Assembly (NCBI GenBank): GCA_017618075.1
Contig: JAFZUY010000003.1
Coordinates: forward strand, 109,608 to 173,607
Length of the DNA: 64,000 nt
DNA from: Lachnospiraceae bacterium
Lineage (GTDB): Bacteria; Bacillota; Clostridia; Lachnospirales; Lachnospiraceae
Direction: 5' to 3'
Position 1 is the stretch's first letter; every line of letters begins with the position of its first letter. A model generated the notes under the pieces. The model made no database searches. It was not told the DNA's origin and was given only the letters and a program-made list of their open reading frames with translations. The position numbers and the translations under genes were made by a program. Below, in pieces: positions 1-10,406 of the stretch.

Positions 1-1244
1 TTCTCTGGTCCAAGAGACTTCCTGAGCCTTTCAAGAAATACTGTGCTAAGATGTCTATTAAGACTTCTGCAATTCAGTATGAGAACGACGATTTAATGCG
101 TGTAACAAAGGGCGATGATTATGCAATCGCATGTTGCGTGTCTTCAATGAAGCTCGGCAAAGAAATGCAGTTCTTCGGTGCGAGAGCAAACCTTGCCAAA
201 TGTCTTCTTTACTCACTTAACGGTGGTGTGGATGAGATTACCAAAAAGCAGGTAGGACCTATCGCCTTAAGAAGATATCAGGGTGATGTGCTTGATTATG
301 ATACAGTAATGGATTCCTTCACTTTTATGATGGAGTGGCTCGCAGGTATCTATGTAAATACGCTTAATATCATTCATTACATGCATGATAAATACAATTA
401 CGAACGTGCTCAGATGGCACTTCACGACAGAGACGTAACAAGAATCTTCGCTACAGGTATTGCAGGTCTTTCCGTAGTTACAGACTCGTTATCCGCTATC
501 AAGTATGCCAAGGTTGAGCCCATCCGTGATGATGACGATATCATCGTTGATTTTAAGATCACGGGTGATTATCCCAAGTACGGTAATGATGACGACCGTG
601 TAGACTCGATTGCAAAAGAAATCGTTTCAAGTTTTATGAACATGGTTCGTTCACATCAGACATATCGTAACTCCGTACCTACCACATCGGTACTTACGAT
701 TACATCCAATGTTGTATACGGCAAGAACACGGGTGCCACACCTGACGGACGTCCCAAGGGCGCTCCTTTCGCACCCGGTGCCAACCCCATGTACGGCAGA
801 GATTCATCCGGTGCCGTTGCATCACTCGCATCGGTTGCAAAACTTCCCTTCAAGGATGCACAGGACGGTATTTCAAATACATTCTCCATCATTCCTTCGG
901 CACTCGGAAAGAGCGATGAAAACTTTACATACATTGACAAAGTAAATAAGGTTGTTGACGGAGACTGCATCAACGAAGAAGTTGATAAAGTGTATGTTGC
1001 ACCCGATGCAAGCGAATCACAGATTGAAAACCTTATTTCGCTTCTCGACGGCTATACAACCAAGGGTGGCCACCATCTGAATGTAAACGTGCTTAACCGC
1101 GAGACACTTCTTGATGCTATGGAGAATCCCGAAAAGTATCCTCAGCTTACAATTCGTGTATCAGGTTACGCAGTTAACTTCATTAAACTTACTAAAGAAC
1201 AGCAGCTAGATGTTATTTCAAGAACTTTCCACGAATCGCTTTAA
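1..1244 (+). CDS. pflB: Pyruvate formate-lyase (formate C-acetyltransferase), C-terminal part, 5' truncated by window edge
   Basis: Converts pyruvate and CoA to acetyl-CoA and formate by a glycyl-radical mechanism in anaerobic fermentation. The reading frame is already open at base 3, upstream of the first ATG at 51, so the gene starts outside the window. Family signatures seen are the adjacent active-site cysteines in IACCVSS (codons at 132-137), the GARANLAK stretch just after them, and the C-terminal glycyl-radical motif RVSGYAV with the Gly codon at 1164. The C-terminus is intact, with about 414 residues visible of roughly 740 expected. The activase gene pflA is not adjacent: two membrane-protein genes lie between. 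The next gene starts 3 bases after the stop, so read-through transcription is likely. Confidence 0.97.
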   Translation, partial: LWSKRLPEPFKKYCAKMSIKTSAIQYENDDLMRVTKGDDYAIACCVSSMKLGKEMQFFGARANLAKCLLYSLNGGVDEITKKQVGPIALRRYQGDVLDYDTVMDSFTFMMEWLAGIYVNTLNIIHYMHDKYNYERAQMALHDRDVTRIFATGIAGLSVVTDSLSAIKYAKVEPIRDDDDIIVDFKITGDYPKYGNDDDRVDSIAKEIVSSFMNMVRSHQTYRNSVPTTSVLTITSNVVYGKNTGATPDGRPKGAPFAPGANPMYGRDSSGAVASLASVAKLPFKDAQDGISNTFSIIPSALGKSDENFTYIDKVNKVVDGDCINEEVDKVYVAPDASESQIENLISLLDGYTTKGGHHLNVNVLNRETLLDAMENPEKYPQLTIRVSGYAVNFIKLTKEQQLDVISRTFHESL

Positions 1245-1247
1245 AGA

Positions 1248-2969
1248 ATGACTGAAAAAAAGAGAAAGTGTAAAACAATAATAAAAGACAATATCGCATT
1301 CTGTATAATGGGTGTGATATTTGTTTTTTTGACCTTTGTTACAAGAACACTGACTGTCTTCCAAAATCTCACGTGGTCATTCGGATTTTTCTTAAAAGTT
1401 GTTCCCGTATCCCTGATAGCGGGAATTATTCTGGGCGTTGGTATTAATTTCGCAATAAAATTATTATTAGATAAAGGATTATTTAAGGCCGGGGCAGCAG
1501 ATACCGATTCTGCAAAGGCCTCCAAATGTTTAGGGATATTCTTTGTATCCTTAGCTGTATTATTCCTTGCATATATTCCGTATTTTCTTGCATATTATCC
1601 CGGAATTCTAGCATACGATTCCTATATTCAGATAGGACAGATTTTCACCGAAGAATATAACGAACATCATCCGCTTTTTCATACGCTGATGATTAAGGCT
1701 GCGCTCTTAGTGGGGCAGGGCCTTTTTAACAGTCTTAATGCCGGAATAGCGCTTTGTGTTTTAGCACAGATGCTCCTTCTTTCGGCAGTCTTTTCGTATG
1801 GTATTTTCTGCGTTTATAAAAGAGGATTTCGTATACTGTCCGTCGTAATATTAATCATCCTTGCGGTATTTCCTTTTAACGGTTTTATGGCAGTCAGCGT
1901 GACGAAGGATATTCCTTTTTCGATATTTTTCCTTCTGTCTGTGATTGCTTTGTCTGAACTTATTTTCTCCACGAAGAAAAACTGTATTCTTAATTCAGTG
2001 CTGCTTTTTGTATCACTGATTTTGTGTGTGCTTTTCAGAAACAACGGCATTTACGCTTTCGGATTTGCGTTTGCGGTATGCCTGATTATTTTTATCATAA
2101 AAATCATAAAAGAAAAGAAAGATAAAAAGAAAACATATATAAAAAAATACGGATTTGTTGCAGTCGGAATATTGGCTTCTTTTATGATTTCTATTCTTGG
2201 TCTCTTTGTTATATCCAAATCGCTTAACGCCGTTCAGGGAGACAAAAGAGAGATGTTAAGCGTGCCCATCCAGCAGCTTGCCAGGACCTATGTTTATCAT
2301 GCGGGTGCAGGTGTTAAGGCAGAAGACGACAATACAATGGATGAGGCCTCAAAGGCACTTATAAACGAATTTATAATAAATGACGGAGCAAAGCTTTACA
2401 GACAGGATATTTCCGATCCTGTAAAAAGAAATACCAACACATGGGTTGTGGTAAACAAGACTTCGGAATTTGCAAAAACCTATTTAAAATTATTCATAAA
2501 ATACCCCGGTGATTATATAAATGCATTTATCGCACAGAACGCGGGCTTTATCGATATCGGAGATGAATCACATGCGTATGTAAATGATCCCGATGAAGTA
2601 AAAGGTCACGGATATGTTCAGACGAAGTGGGAAAATTCGCTTTATGAAAGAGGCTTTTTTGAGGCTCCGAAGTTACAGAAATTAAGAAGTCTCCTGGATG
2701 AATTTGCCGATAATAATGCATACTTAAAAATACCCGTTCTTAAATATATTTTTATTCCGGGAATTTATCTCTGGATTTATATTGTGGCGCTTATTGTTTC
2801 TTTTAGAAGGAAAAACTTTGGAGCGGTTGCGATTATCGCACTGACAGCAGGTTATTATGCTACAATGTTTTTCGGACCTACGGTCCAGTTAAGATATATT
2901 TTTCCCGTAATGATTACGGTACCGTTTTTGATTCTGATTATTACCGGAAAGAGTAAGGAAAATGAATAA
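1248..2969 (+). CDS. Polytopic membrane protein, DUF6020-like, putative glycosyltransferase
   Basis: A 573-residue protein with roughly ten or more hydrophobic segments and a large soluble loop at about residues 330-450. The segment YYPGILAYDSY followed by HHPLFHTL resembles the conserved core I associate with the DUF6020 family; a second copy of this pattern is in the protein encoded at 19245. An early luminal Asp followed by a His-rich loop is typical of GT-C type enzymes that use lipid-linked sugars, but that function is inferred. It starts 3 bases after the pflB stop without a clear Shine-Dalgarno sequence and overlaps the next gene by 8 bases, so it is probably co-translated with it. No catalytic role can be proven from sequence alone. 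Confidence 0.6.
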   Translation: MTEKKRKCKTIIKDNIAFCIMGVIFVFLTFVTRTLTVFQNLTWSFGFFLKVVPVSLIAGIILGVGINFAIKLLLDKGLFKAGAADTDSAKASKCLGIFFVSLAVLFLAYIPYFLAYYPGILAYDSYIQIGQIFTEEYNEHHPLFHTLMIKAALLVGQGLFNSLNAGIALCVLAQMLLLSAVFSYGIFCVYKRGFRILSVVILIILAVFPFNGFMAVSVTKDIPFSIFFLLSVIALSELIFSTKKNCILNSVLLFVSLILCVLFRNNGIYAFGFAFAVCLIIFIIKIIKEKKDKKKTYIKKYGFVAVGILASFMISILGLFVISKSLNAVQGDKREMLSVPIQQLARTYVYHAGAGVKAEDDNTMDEASKALINEFIINDGAKLYRQDISDPVKRNTNTWVVVNKTSEFAKTYLKLFIKYPGDYINAFIAQNAGFIDIGDESHAYVNDPDEVKGHGYVQTKWENSLYERGFFEAPKLQKLRSLLDEFADNNAYLKIPVLKYIFIPGIYLWIYIVALIVSFRRKNFGAVAIIALTAGYYATMFFGPTVQLRYIFPVMITVPFLILIITGKSKENE

Positions 2970-4524
2970 GAAAAAGAAAGTTACAGTTCAATATGTTTTT
3001 CTTGTAATTCTGTCGGCATTGTCGGTTCTTTTTTCCGGTTTGCTTTTAATTTCCGCGCTTTTAAAAACCGCAGTTGCAAACAATATGTCTGAACAGAAAA
3101 TGATTATTGAAGGGGAGAAAATAATTCCCGTAATTATTTCTCTCGTTGTTTTCTTTGCTCTTGGATATTTTCTTTTTCAGACGGTATCGGAGTGGCATAT
3201 AGAAACGTTCTTCTTGTTGGTAATTGGTTTTCATGCAATAATGGGAACAGTACTTGTATTGTTCGGACGAAGTGCGCCCGGCGGAGATTCCGCCAGCGTT
3301 TACAATATGGCTTTGCAACTGTCCGAAAAGGATTTGTCTTTTATCGGCAATCCCGATTCGTATTTATCGTTTTATCCGCAGCAGATCGGGCTTACCGTGC
3401 TTCTCGCAGGTATCATAAAAATAATTAAATTTATACCGTTTAATTTCTCACCGCACAATATGGTAAAGATTTTTTATGTCGCATTAAACTGCGTTACGAT
3501 AACCTTCGGATATCTGACCGTAAAAGAAATATGGCGGAGCAAAAAAGTAGCTGCGGCATTTCTTTATCTCTCGATTTTTAACCTGCCTTTTATCATGTAT
3601 TCGTCTTTTATATACGGAGAGATACCATCCCTTGCCACAATGTCGGCAGCCGCTTATTTCTTATGCAGGCTTGAAAGAAAAAAAGGCGTTCCCGTGCTTA
3701 ATATTGTTTTTTCGGCATTATTCACTGCGCTTTCCGTATTTGTCAGAAAGAACTCGTTAATCTTTATGATTGCTGCAGTTATCGTTCTTATCCTGCTCTT
3801 TATCGGAAAGCGAAATAAAGAGTATTTGATTACAGCCATAGTTGCTTTTATTGCGAGCGTATTGATTCTTCCCGCGACCTTACACTTTTATGAACTGAAA
3901 GTGAACGGAGAAGTAGACGGCGGTGTAACAATGTATTCATATCTTGCCATGGGTATGCAGGATACTTCATCAAGAGGTCCCGGATGGTACAACGCATTTA
4001 ATTTCAACACCTACAAAAACACCGGAATGGATAAAAAAGAAACCAACAGAATCAGCAGCGAAGTCATAAAAGAGAGAATGGACTACTTTAAGGAAAACCC
4101 GAAAGAGTGCTTTTCTTTTTACAAGGATAAGTTCCTGACGCAGTGGACGGATCCGACTCTGGCTTCCTGCCAGGCAACATATAACGACTTCGGCGGAAGA
4201 GCCGAATTCATTCAGAAAATTTATGACGGTGATTACAATAAATATTATGTGTTTGTCTGCAACATGTTCCAGAATGTTATTTACATCGGAGTCTTTATCT
4301 GGAGTATTAATAACTTCAGAAAAATGGTTGCACCGGGCAAAAAGGATACTTTTGTATTAACATACATCGGAATCATTACGGTAATCGGCGGATTTCTCTT
4401 CCATATGCTGTGGGAAGCAAACAGCCGTTACATATTCCCGTATGCAATGATGTTAATTTCCTATGCAGCATTCGGATACGGAAATCTCATGGAACATAAT
4501 ATCTTAAATGATTATGATGATTAA
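2962..4524 (+). CDS. Polytopic membrane protein, putative GT-C type glycosyltransferase
   Basis: A 520-residue protein with about eleven hydrophobic segments. The first extracytoplasmic loop contains PGGDSASVYNMA and a later FYPQQIG, an arrangement (acidic residue in loop 1, then a Tyr/Pro/Gln segment) that resembles GT39/ArnT-like lipid-linked sugar transferases. A periplasm-side domain follows near residues 310-410, then the last membrane segments. AAGGAA lies 5-6 bases before the ATG, and the start overlaps the end of the preceding gene, which indicates translational coupling. The pair 1248/2962 sits between pflB and pflA and resembles the larger membrane-protein cluster at 19-27 kb. The exact family is not recognised. 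Confidence 0.55.
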   Translation: MNKKKKVTVQYVFLVILSALSVLFSGLLLISALLKTAVANNMSEQKMIIEGEKIIPVIISLVVFFALGYFLFQTVSEWHIETFFLLVIGFHAIMGTVLVLFGRSAPGGDSASVYNMALQLSEKDLSFIGNPDSYLSFYPQQIGLTVLLAGIIKIIKFIPFNFSPHNMVKIFYVALNCVTITFGYLTVKEIWRSKKVAAAFLYLSIFNLPFIMYSSFIYGEIPSLATMSAAAYFLCRLERKKGVPVLNIVFSALFTALSVFVRKNSLIFMIAAVIVLILLFIGKRNKEYLITAIVAFIASVLILPATLHFYELKVNGEVDGGVTMYSYLAMGMQDTSSRGPGWYNAFNFNTYKNTGMDKKETNRISSEVIKERMDYFKENPKECFSFYKDKFLTQWTDPTLASCQATYNDFGGRAEFIQKIYDGDYNKYYVFVCNMFQNVIYIGVFIWSINNFRKMVAPGKKDTFVLTYIGIITVIGGFLFHMLWEANSRYIFPYAMMLISYAAFGYGNLMEHNILNDYDD

Positions 4525-4539
4525 CAGGTGATTGCGTTT

Positions 4540-5280
4540 ATGACAGGTAGAATTCACTCAATCGAGACATTTGGCGCAGTTGACGGGCCCGGGTTAAGGT
4601 TCGTCGTGTTTTTTCAGGGCTGTCCCATGCGCTGTGCATACTGCCACAATCCCGACACCTGGGATGTAAACGGCGGCACGGAAATGACTGTCGATGAGAT
4701 ATATAAAAAATTTGAGCGAAACAAAGCCTTTTACGAAAAGGGCGGTGTTACCGCATCGGGCGGTGAGCCGATGATGCAGATTGAATTTCTGACGGAACTT
4801 TTTACGAGGTTTCATAATGAGGGCGTGCACACATGCCTTGACACTTCCGGAATAATGTTTACCGGAGAGAATGAAAAAACAGATAAACTGCTTGCGGTTA
4901 CAGATCTGGTTATGCTTGATATTAAACGCTTTGACAGGGAAGGCCACAAAGAACTGACCGGTCACTACAATGACGGTATTCTTGCATTTGCAAAATACCT
5001 CTCAGAAAGGAATAAAAAAATGTGGGTTCGTTTCGTATGCGTTCCGGGCGAAACCGATGCTGACGATGAGTTAAAAGAGTACGGAAAGTTCCTCTCAAAT
5101 CTTAAAACTCTCGAAGCTCTCGACGTTCTTCCGTATCACACTATGGGCGTAAAGAAGTATGAAGCACTTAATATTCCTTACAGGCTTGAAGGATTAAAGC
5201 CTGCGACTTCGGAATATGCAAGCGACAAAAAAACGATTATTCTTTCGGCAATGAAAAATGAAAATACTCAAGAATTATAG
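4540..5280 (+). CDS. pflA: Pyruvate formate-lyase-activating enzyme (radical SAM)
   Basis: Generates the glycyl radical on PFL using S-adenosylmethionine and a [4Fe-4S] cluster. The N-terminal GRIHSIETFGAVDGPGLRF and the radical-SAM CxxxCxxC motif (CPMRCAYC, followed by HNPDTWD) are diagnostic, and the length of 246 residues is normal for the family. I chose the ATG at 4540 because AGGTG (4526-4530) sits 9 bases upstream and the protein then begins MTGRIHS as in known activases; an in-frame GTG at 4528 would add four residues. It follows the membrane-protein gene by about 15 bases, so it probably belongs to the same transcript as pflB. Confidence 0.95.
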   Translation: MTGRIHSIETFGAVDGPGLRFVVFFQGCPMRCAYCHNPDTWDVNGGTEMTVDEIYKKFERNKAFYEKGGVTASGGEPMMQIEFLTELFTRFHNEGVHTCLDTSGIMFTGENEKTDKLLAVTDLVMLDIKRFDREGHKELTGHYNDGILAFAKYLSERNKKMWVRFVCVPGETDADDELKEYGKFLSNLKTLEALDVLPYHTMGVKKYEALNIPYRLEGLKPATSEYASDKKTIILSAMKNENTQEL

Positions 5281-5332
5281 GTGCTTTCTTTTATGTTTTG
5301 TAAAAATGCTTCGAATGGAGTAATATAAAAGC

Positions 5333-5935
5333 ATGTACAGACATTTTTTTAAAAGACTGATAGATATAATATGCTCGTTCTTGGGAATTCTCTTTTTGGG
5401 ATTTCCGATGCTTGTTATTGCGCTCATTATAAAGATTGAGGATCCGGGTCCTGCGCTTTTTAAACAAAAAAGAGTGGGCATCGGAAAGAAACATTTTATG
5501 CTGCTTAAATTCAGAAGCATGAAGATGGATACTCCGCATGATGTTCCCACACATCTCCTGGAAAACCCCGATCAGTATATTTTAAAAAGCGGTAAGTTTT
5601 TAAGGAAATCGAGTCTCGATGAACTGCCGCAGCTCTTTAATATTTTCGCAGGGCAGATGAGTATAATCGGACCGCGTCCCGCACTCTGGAATCAGTATGA
5701 TTTGATAGAAGAGAGAGACAAGTACGGTGCAAACGATGTGCTGCCGGGACTTACGGGCTGGGCGCAGATAAACGGACGTGACGAACTTGAGATACCGGTC
5801 AAGGCGAAGCTTGACGGAGAATATGTTGAAAAGCTTTCGTTCGGTTTTGACCTTAAATGCTTCTTTAAAACTATCGGAGCCGTATTCAAACATGAAGGTG
5901 TCGTTGAAGGCGGAACCGGTGCAATGAACAAATAA
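5333..5935 (+). CDS. Undecaprenyl-phosphate sugar phosphotransferase (PglC/WcaJ-type, minimal form)
   Basis: Bacterial sugar transferase that would move a sugar-1-phosphate from a nucleotide sugar to a polyprenyl phosphate, starting a surface glycan or glycoprotein glycan. The 200-residue length matches the minimal monotopic enzymes of the PglC class. An N-terminal hydrophobic re-entrant helix (about residues 8-32) is followed by IEDPGPALFKQKRVG, the KFRSM segment, LRKSSLDELPQL, GPRP and LPGLTGWAQINGRD, all signature blocks. The start is ATG with GGAG about 12 bases upstream. It lies after pflA and near GT-C-like membrane proteins, which fits a lipid-linked glycan pathway. The sugar is unknown. 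Confidence 0.9.
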   Translation: MYRHFFKRLIDIICSFLGILFLGFPMLVIALIIKIEDPGPALFKQKRVGIGKKHFMLLKFRSMKMDTPHDVPTHLLENPDQYILKSGKFLRKSSLDELPQLFNIFAGQMSIIGPRPALWNQYDLIEERDKYGANDVLPGLTGWAQINGRDELEIPVKAKLDGEYVEKLSFGFDLKCFFKTIGAVFKHEGVVEGGTGAMNK

Positions 5936-5963
5936 TTATTTCGAATTTAGGTAGTGTGGTAGA

Positions 5964-6467
5964 TTATTTTCTGCGGCGAAGGAAAAGAACTCTTATAAGC
6001 AGAAAAACAAGTATGGAAAATGATGCTCCCGCAAGATCGAGGAGTACATCCCAAACGCTTGAGTAGCGCCCGGTGAAATGCTGAATCGTTTCGTCGATAC
6101 TTGCAACAAAGAGTGATAAAACAAAAGCGGTCGGATAAAGGCTTAAGAGTTTCTTTATCAGGCCTCTTTTTTTATCGTCATCAGGTAAACTTTTGTTAAT
6201 TGTGATAAATATTACCAGTTCCAGTCCGAGAATTGCATACTCGATAAAGTGTGCGCTTTTTCTGATGACAACCTCGGGTATTGTGAAAGCTTCGTTGTTG
6301 CTTACGCTCTGAACTACGGCTTCAACGATTTCTTTTACGAAACTGCTTTCTTCGGTTGATATTTCCGGAGTCATAAAAGAATGCCCCCAGATGATTAAAA
6401 CTGTGAGCAGAATGACGAATGAGAGTATAAGTTTTATTGTTTTTTTAGTATTATCAGATTTATTCAT
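5964..6467 (-). CDS. VanZ-like family membrane protein
   Basis: A 167-residue protein with an N-terminal membrane segment, an extracytoplasmic stretch, then three more hydrophobic helices. The family signature is clear: RKSAHFIEYAILG, then DETIQHFTGRYSSVWDVLLD with the conserved Asp/Glu/Gln/Arg/Asp positions. VanZ-like proteins were named for a gene in teicoplanin-resistance clusters, but most members, including stand-alone ones like this, have no assigned activity. It is the only minus-strand gene in the first 47 kb and converges on the sugar transferase gene, with no clear terminator in the 28-base gap. Confidence 0.88.
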   Translation of the reverse strand: MNKSDNTKKTIKLILSFVILLTVLIIWGHSFMTPEISTEESSFVKEIVEAVVQSVSNNEAFTIPEVVIRKSAHFIEYAILGLELVIFITINKSLPDDDKKRGLIKKLLSLYPTAFVLSLFVASIDETIQHFTGRYSSVWDVLLDLAGASFSILVFLLIRVLFLRRRK

Positions 6468-6643
6468 TTTCCGGGTTTTAAAAGGTTATTTCTGCATAAA
6501 AACAGATGACATTTGCCTTACGGGCCTTGCATCAGACCGATTATACCATATATTTTTATCAGATACATCAAAATCACTTCCTTTTATTTGCGATTTATAG
6601 TAAACTGTTTAATTGTGAGAAATATTGCAAAAGGAATATCACG

Positions 6644-8443
6644 ATGTATATTTTTAACGTAATTTCGCTTCTCGGCGGCCTCGCTCTTTTCCTCTACGGA
6701 ATGCGTCTGATGGGAAACAGCTTAAAGGAAGGCCAGTCCGGAACTTTAAAGGTAATAATGACCAAGGTAACAGATAACCCGGTGAAGGCTTTTCTTCTCG
6801 GTGTGCTCGTAACCGCTGTTATTCAGTCATCTACCGCAACTATAGTAATTACCTCAGGTCTTGTTGCCGCAGGCATTATTTCCCTTAATCAGTCGCTCGG
6901 CATCATCGTCGGCGCAAACGTGGGAACCACCGTAACCGGTCAGATCATAAGACTCCTTGATGTAAACGGTGATTCTTTTATCTTAAGATTGTTCCAGCCG
7001 TCCACCTTAGCGCCCCTGGCGTTAATTCTCGGCATTATTTTCATAATGTTTATCAAATTCAAAAAATCAAACAATATCGGTAATATTGCCGTTGGTTTCG
7101 GTATTCTTTTTACCGGACTTCTTAACATGACGGCAGCCGTAAGCGGTTTAAAAGAGAGCGGAATAATCGATAAGCTCTTTTTAGGACTCGGAAACCAGCC
7201 GGTTTTGGGATACATAGTAGGCGCGGGAGTTGCTTTTACACTCCAGTCCTCATCGGCAACAATCGGTATTTTGCAGGCAATTTCCATGGCAGGCGATATT
7301 CCGTTTAAAGTTGCCTATGTCATCATCGTCGGCGTTTATTTGGGCGACTGCGTAACAACCGCTATTGTCTGTTCAATCGGTGCAAAGACCGATTCGAAGC
7401 GTGTCGGCCTTGTGAATATTATGTACAACCTGGCCAAAACACTGCTTGTAATTATTGTTGTATTTGTGATTCATAAGTTAGGACTTCTTAATAATCTCTG
7501 GGATATGCGAATGACCTCGGGTACAATTGCCAATACCAATACGGTATTTAACCTGGCATGCGCGATTATCATGCTTCCCTTTATGAAGCTTCTCGGCAAT
7601 TCCAGCCGCAAGATCATAAAAGACAAGGCAACCCCGGAAGGCAAGTACGACGACAAGATTGCAGGATTAAACCCTGTATTCTTCAATACTCCCGCCATTG
7701 CGTTCGGCGGATGTTATGACTGCCTCGATGCCATGATTCATGCGGCAAACGACAATATCGTAAAATCAATGGGTCTTGTCAGAAAGTTTGATGAAAAAGT
7801 ATTCGAAGAATTAAATGAGGAAGAAGAAAACATAGACCATCTCACGGACTGTGTCGACACTTATCTTGTTAATCTCTCGCCTCATGTTAAGGAAGATATT
7901 CATGTTCGTATAATGACCGAATACCACAGGGTTGTTAAGGAATTCGAAAGACTCGGAGACCATGCGGTTAATATAGCGGAAGATGCCAAAGAACTTTTTG
8001 ATAACGATACCGCCTTCAGCGAACAGGCTTTAGGCGAGCTCGATATAGCTTTCGATCTTATGAAAAAGATATTAAATTACACGATTATCGGCTTCGAAAG
8101 AAGAGATATAGAGGCGGCTAAGCACATCGAACCGTTAGAGGAGGTAATGGACGATCTGACCAATACTCTTCACGACAACCATCTTGCAAGATTAAGAGAA
8201 GGCAACTGCTCCGTGCGTGCGGGTATTGTATTCCTTGATATTTTAGCCAATATGGAAAGAATTGCGGATATATGTTCTAACATAGGAATTGCCATTATTG
8301 CACGAATCAAGCCCGAGACCGCAGAACTGGCACATACTTACACATCGTCGCTTCATCAGGGCGGAGACAGTGATTTTAACGAAGAATATATTGCTGCCCA
8401 CAGCGAATACTTCGGAAGACTGTCGGGAGATATACCGGAATAA
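6644..8443 (+). CDS. Na+/phosphate symporter with C-terminal PhoU-like domain
   Basis: NptA/YjbB-type sodium-dependent phosphate transporter. The membrane part has the two inverted-repeat signatures QSSTATIVI and QSSSATIGI and the GANVGTTVTG stretch; residues from about 380 to 560 form a helical PhoU-like domain (LGDHAVNIAEDAKEL). I chose the ATG at 6644, which has AAAGGAA about 8 bases upstream and yields 599 residues beginning MYIFNVISLLGG, as family members do. The frame stays open further upstream to 6506, but that extension is hydrophilic/atypical and lacks a ribosome binding site. It is transcribed divergently from the VanZ-like gene. Confidence 0.92.
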   Translation: MYIFNVISLLGGLALFLYGMRLMGNSLKEGQSGTLKVIMTKVTDNPVKAFLLGVLVTAVIQSSTATIVITSGLVAAGIISLNQSLGIIVGANVGTTVTGQIIRLLDVNGDSFILRLFQPSTLAPLALILGIIFIMFIKFKKSNNIGNIAVGFGILFTGLLNMTAAVSGLKESGIIDKLFLGLGNQPVLGYIVGAGVAFTLQSSSATIGILQAISMAGDIPFKVAYVIIVGVYLGDCVTTAIVCSIGAKTDSKRVGLVNIMYNLAKTLLVIIVVFVIHKLGLLNNLWDMRMTSGTIANTNTVFNLACAIIMLPFMKLLGNSSRKIIKDKATPEGKYDDKIAGLNPVFFNTPAIAFGGCYDCLDAMIHAANDNIVKSMGLVRKFDEKVFEELNEEEENIDHLTDCVDTYLVNLSPHVKEDIHVRIMTEYHRVVKEFERLGDHAVNIAEDAKELFDNDTAFSEQALGELDIAFDLMKKILNYTIIGFERRDIEAAKHIEPLEEVMDDLTNTLHDNHLARLREGNCSVRAGIVFLDILANMERIADICSNIGIAIIARIKPETAELAHTYTSSLHQGGDSDFNEEYIAAHSEYFGRLSGDIPE

Positions 8444-8493
8444 AAAGATGTAAATAAAAATATATATAAAAGAATGAAAAGGAGCATAAGCGT

Positions 8494-9207
8494 ATGGAAA
8501 AGCAGAATCTTTCAGAAATTTTGAAAAACAATTCATATCCCGGAAGAGGTATCGTAATCGGTAAGAGCGCTTGCGGTAAATATGCTGTAACCGCATATTT
8601 TATCATGGGCAGAAGTACCAACTCACGTAACCGTATCTTCGTGGAGGACGGAAACGGATTAAGAACACAGGCTTTCGATGAATCCAAACTCGAGGATCCC
8701 AGCCTCATCATTTATGCTCCCGTCAGAGTACTTGGAAATAAAACAATCGTTACAAACGGCGATCAGACAGATACCATTTACGAAGGCATGGATAAGCAGA
8801 TGACATTCGAGCAGTCACTTCGTTCACGTTGCTACGAGCCCGATGCTCCCAACCTTACACCGAGAATTTCAGGTATCATGCATGTTGAAAACGGCAAATA
8901 CAACTACGCGCTTTCTATTTTAAAGAGCAACAACGGACGTGAAGGCGCTCACAACCGTTTCACATTCGCATATGAAAATCCTTTCGCAGGTGAAGGACAT
9001 TTCATCCATACATATGAAGGTGACGGCAATCCCCTTCCTTCATTCGAAGGCGAACCTACATGGGTAGGCATTTCCGGCGACATCGATGCTTTCACAAACG
9101 AAGTATGGAACGCCCTTAACGAAGACAACAAGGTTTCACTTTTCGTAAGATATATTGATATTGAAACAGGCAAGTTTGAATCAAGAATCATGAATAAGAA
9201 TAAATAA
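8494..9207 (+). CDS. IMP cyclohydrolase (archaeal PurO-type fold)
   Basis: Would close the ring of FAICAR to give IMP, the last step of purine synthesis. The 237-residue protein begins with the [12 protein letters not shown] block, followed by [13 protein letters not shown], which I recognise as the PurO/IMP_cyclohyd family rather than the MGS-like domain of bacterial PurH. The next gene, 23 bases downstream, encodes the AICAR transformylase half, which strongly supports the role. AAGGAG lies a normal distance before the ATG. Many clostridia seem to use this two-protein version in place of bifunctional PurH. Assignment rests on remembered family sequence plus context. Confidence 0.88.
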   Translation: MEKQNLSEILKNNSYPGRGIVIGKSACGKYAVTAYFIMGRSTNSRNRIFVEDGNGLRTQAFDESKLEDPSLIIYAPVRVLGNKTIVTNGDQTDTIYEGMDKQMTFEQSLRSRCYEPDAPNLTPRISGIMHVENGKYNYALSILKSNNGREGAHNRFTFAYENPFAGEGHFIHTYEGDGNPLPSFEGEPTWVGISGDIDAFTNEVWNALNEDNKVSLFVRYIDIETGKFESRIMNKNK

Positions 9208-9229
9208 TCGGTTTTATAAGGAGTCTATT

Positions 9230-10405
9230 ATGAAAGAATTGGAATTAAAGTATGGTTGTAACCCTAACCAGAAGCCCAGTAAAATTTTCGTTAACGATGG
9301 ACGTGAGCTTCCCATCACTGTTTTAAACGGCAAGCCCGGATACATCAACTTCATGGATGCATTCAACGGCTGGCAGCTCGTAAAAGAATTAAAAGAAGCA
9401 ACAGGCCTTCCCGCAGCTACAAGCTTTAAGCATGTATCACCCGCAGGCGCAGCAGTAGGTCTTCCTTTGGATGATGTACTTGCAAAGATTTACTGGGTAG
9501 ACGATTTGGGCGAATTATCACCCCTCGCATGCGCATATGCAAGAGCAAGAGGCGCTGACAGAATGTCAAGTTTCGGCGATTTTATTTCACTCTCTGATGT
9601 ATGTGATGTATCTACAGCCAAGATTATCAAGAGAGAGGTTTCCGACGGCGTTATCGCTCCCGGATACGAGCCTGAAGCACTTGAGATTTTAAAGGCTAAA
9701 AAGGGCGGAAACTACAACGTTATCCAGATTGATCCCGACTACAAGCCCGAACCCATCGAGCATAAGGATGTATTCGGTATCACATTCGAGCAGGGCAGAA
9801 ACGAATTCAAGATTAACAACGAACTTTTAAGCGAAATCGTTACAAAAAATAAGGAACTTCCCGATCTTGCAAAGATTGACCTTATTATTTCACTTATTAC
9901 ATTAAAATATACACAGTCCAACTCCGTTTGCTTCGCCAAAGGCGGACAGGCAATCGGTATCGGTGCAGGCCAGCAGAGTAGAGTTCACTGTACAAGACTT
10001 GCAGGAAGTAAGGCTGACAACTGGATGCTTCGTCAGTGCCCCAAGGTACTTGAACTTCAGTTTGTAGACGGACTTGGCCGTGCAGACAGAGACAATGCAA
10101 TCGACAACTACATCGGCGACGAACTTGACTGTCTTGCAGAAGGCAACTGGCAGAAGATTTTCAAGGTTAAACCTGAAATATTTACCAAAGAAGAAAAGAG
10201 AGCATGGCTTGATCAGATGACAGACGTAGCACTCGGTTCTGACGCATTCTTCCCCTTCTCCGACAACATCGAGAGAGCAAAGAAGAGTGGTGTTAAGTAC
10301 ATCGCAGAGCCCGGCGGATCTGTAAGAGACGATCTCGTTATCGAATGTGCCGACAAGTACGGCATGGTAATGTGCTTCACAAAGATGAGACTTTTCCATC
10401 ATTAA
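9230..10405 (+). CDS. AICAR formyltransferase (stand-alone PurH transformylase domain)
   Basis: Transfers a formyl group from 10-formyl-tetrahydrofolate to AICAR, giving FAICAR, the substrate of the preceding gene's product. The 391-residue protein has the catalytic Lys-His motif in [13 protein letters not shown], the conserved [15 protein letters not shown] block and the C-terminal [14 protein letters not shown] block. The N-terminal MGS-like cyclohydrolase domain of normal PurH (about 200 residues) is absent, matching the separate PurO-type gene just upstream. TAAGGAG precedes the ATG. The two genes form an operon; codon use looks like that of highly expressed genes. Confidence 0.93.
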   Translation: MKELELKYGCNPNQKPSKIFVNDGRELPITVLNGKPGYINFMDAFNGWQLVKELKEATGLPAATSFKHVSPAGAAVGLPLDDVLAKIYWVDDLGELSPLACAYARARGADRMSSFGDFISLSDVCDVSTAKIIKREVSDGVIAPGYEPEALEILKAKKGGNYNVIQIDPDYKPEPIEHKDVFGITFEQGRNEFKINNELLSEIVTKNKELPDLAKIDLIISLITLKYTQSNSVCFAKGGQAIGIGAGQQSRVHCTRLAGSKADNWMLRQCPKVLELQFVDGLGRADRDNAIDNYIGDELDCLAEGNWQKIFKVKPEIFTKEEKRAWLDQMTDVALGSDAFFPFSDNIERAKKSGVKYIAEPGGSVRDDLVIECADKYGMVMCFTKMRLFHH

Positions 10406-10406
10406 T

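Noticed and set aside
5275-5554. Minus-strand frames overlapping the sugar transferase gene
   Set aside because: They are opposite a clear sugar transferase coding sequence and have no family features.
6506-6643. N-terminal extension of the Na/phosphate symporter
   Set aside because: The frame is open but lacks a ribosome site and would put a non-family sequence before the normal start; the ATG at 6644 has a good Shine-Dalgarno sequence.
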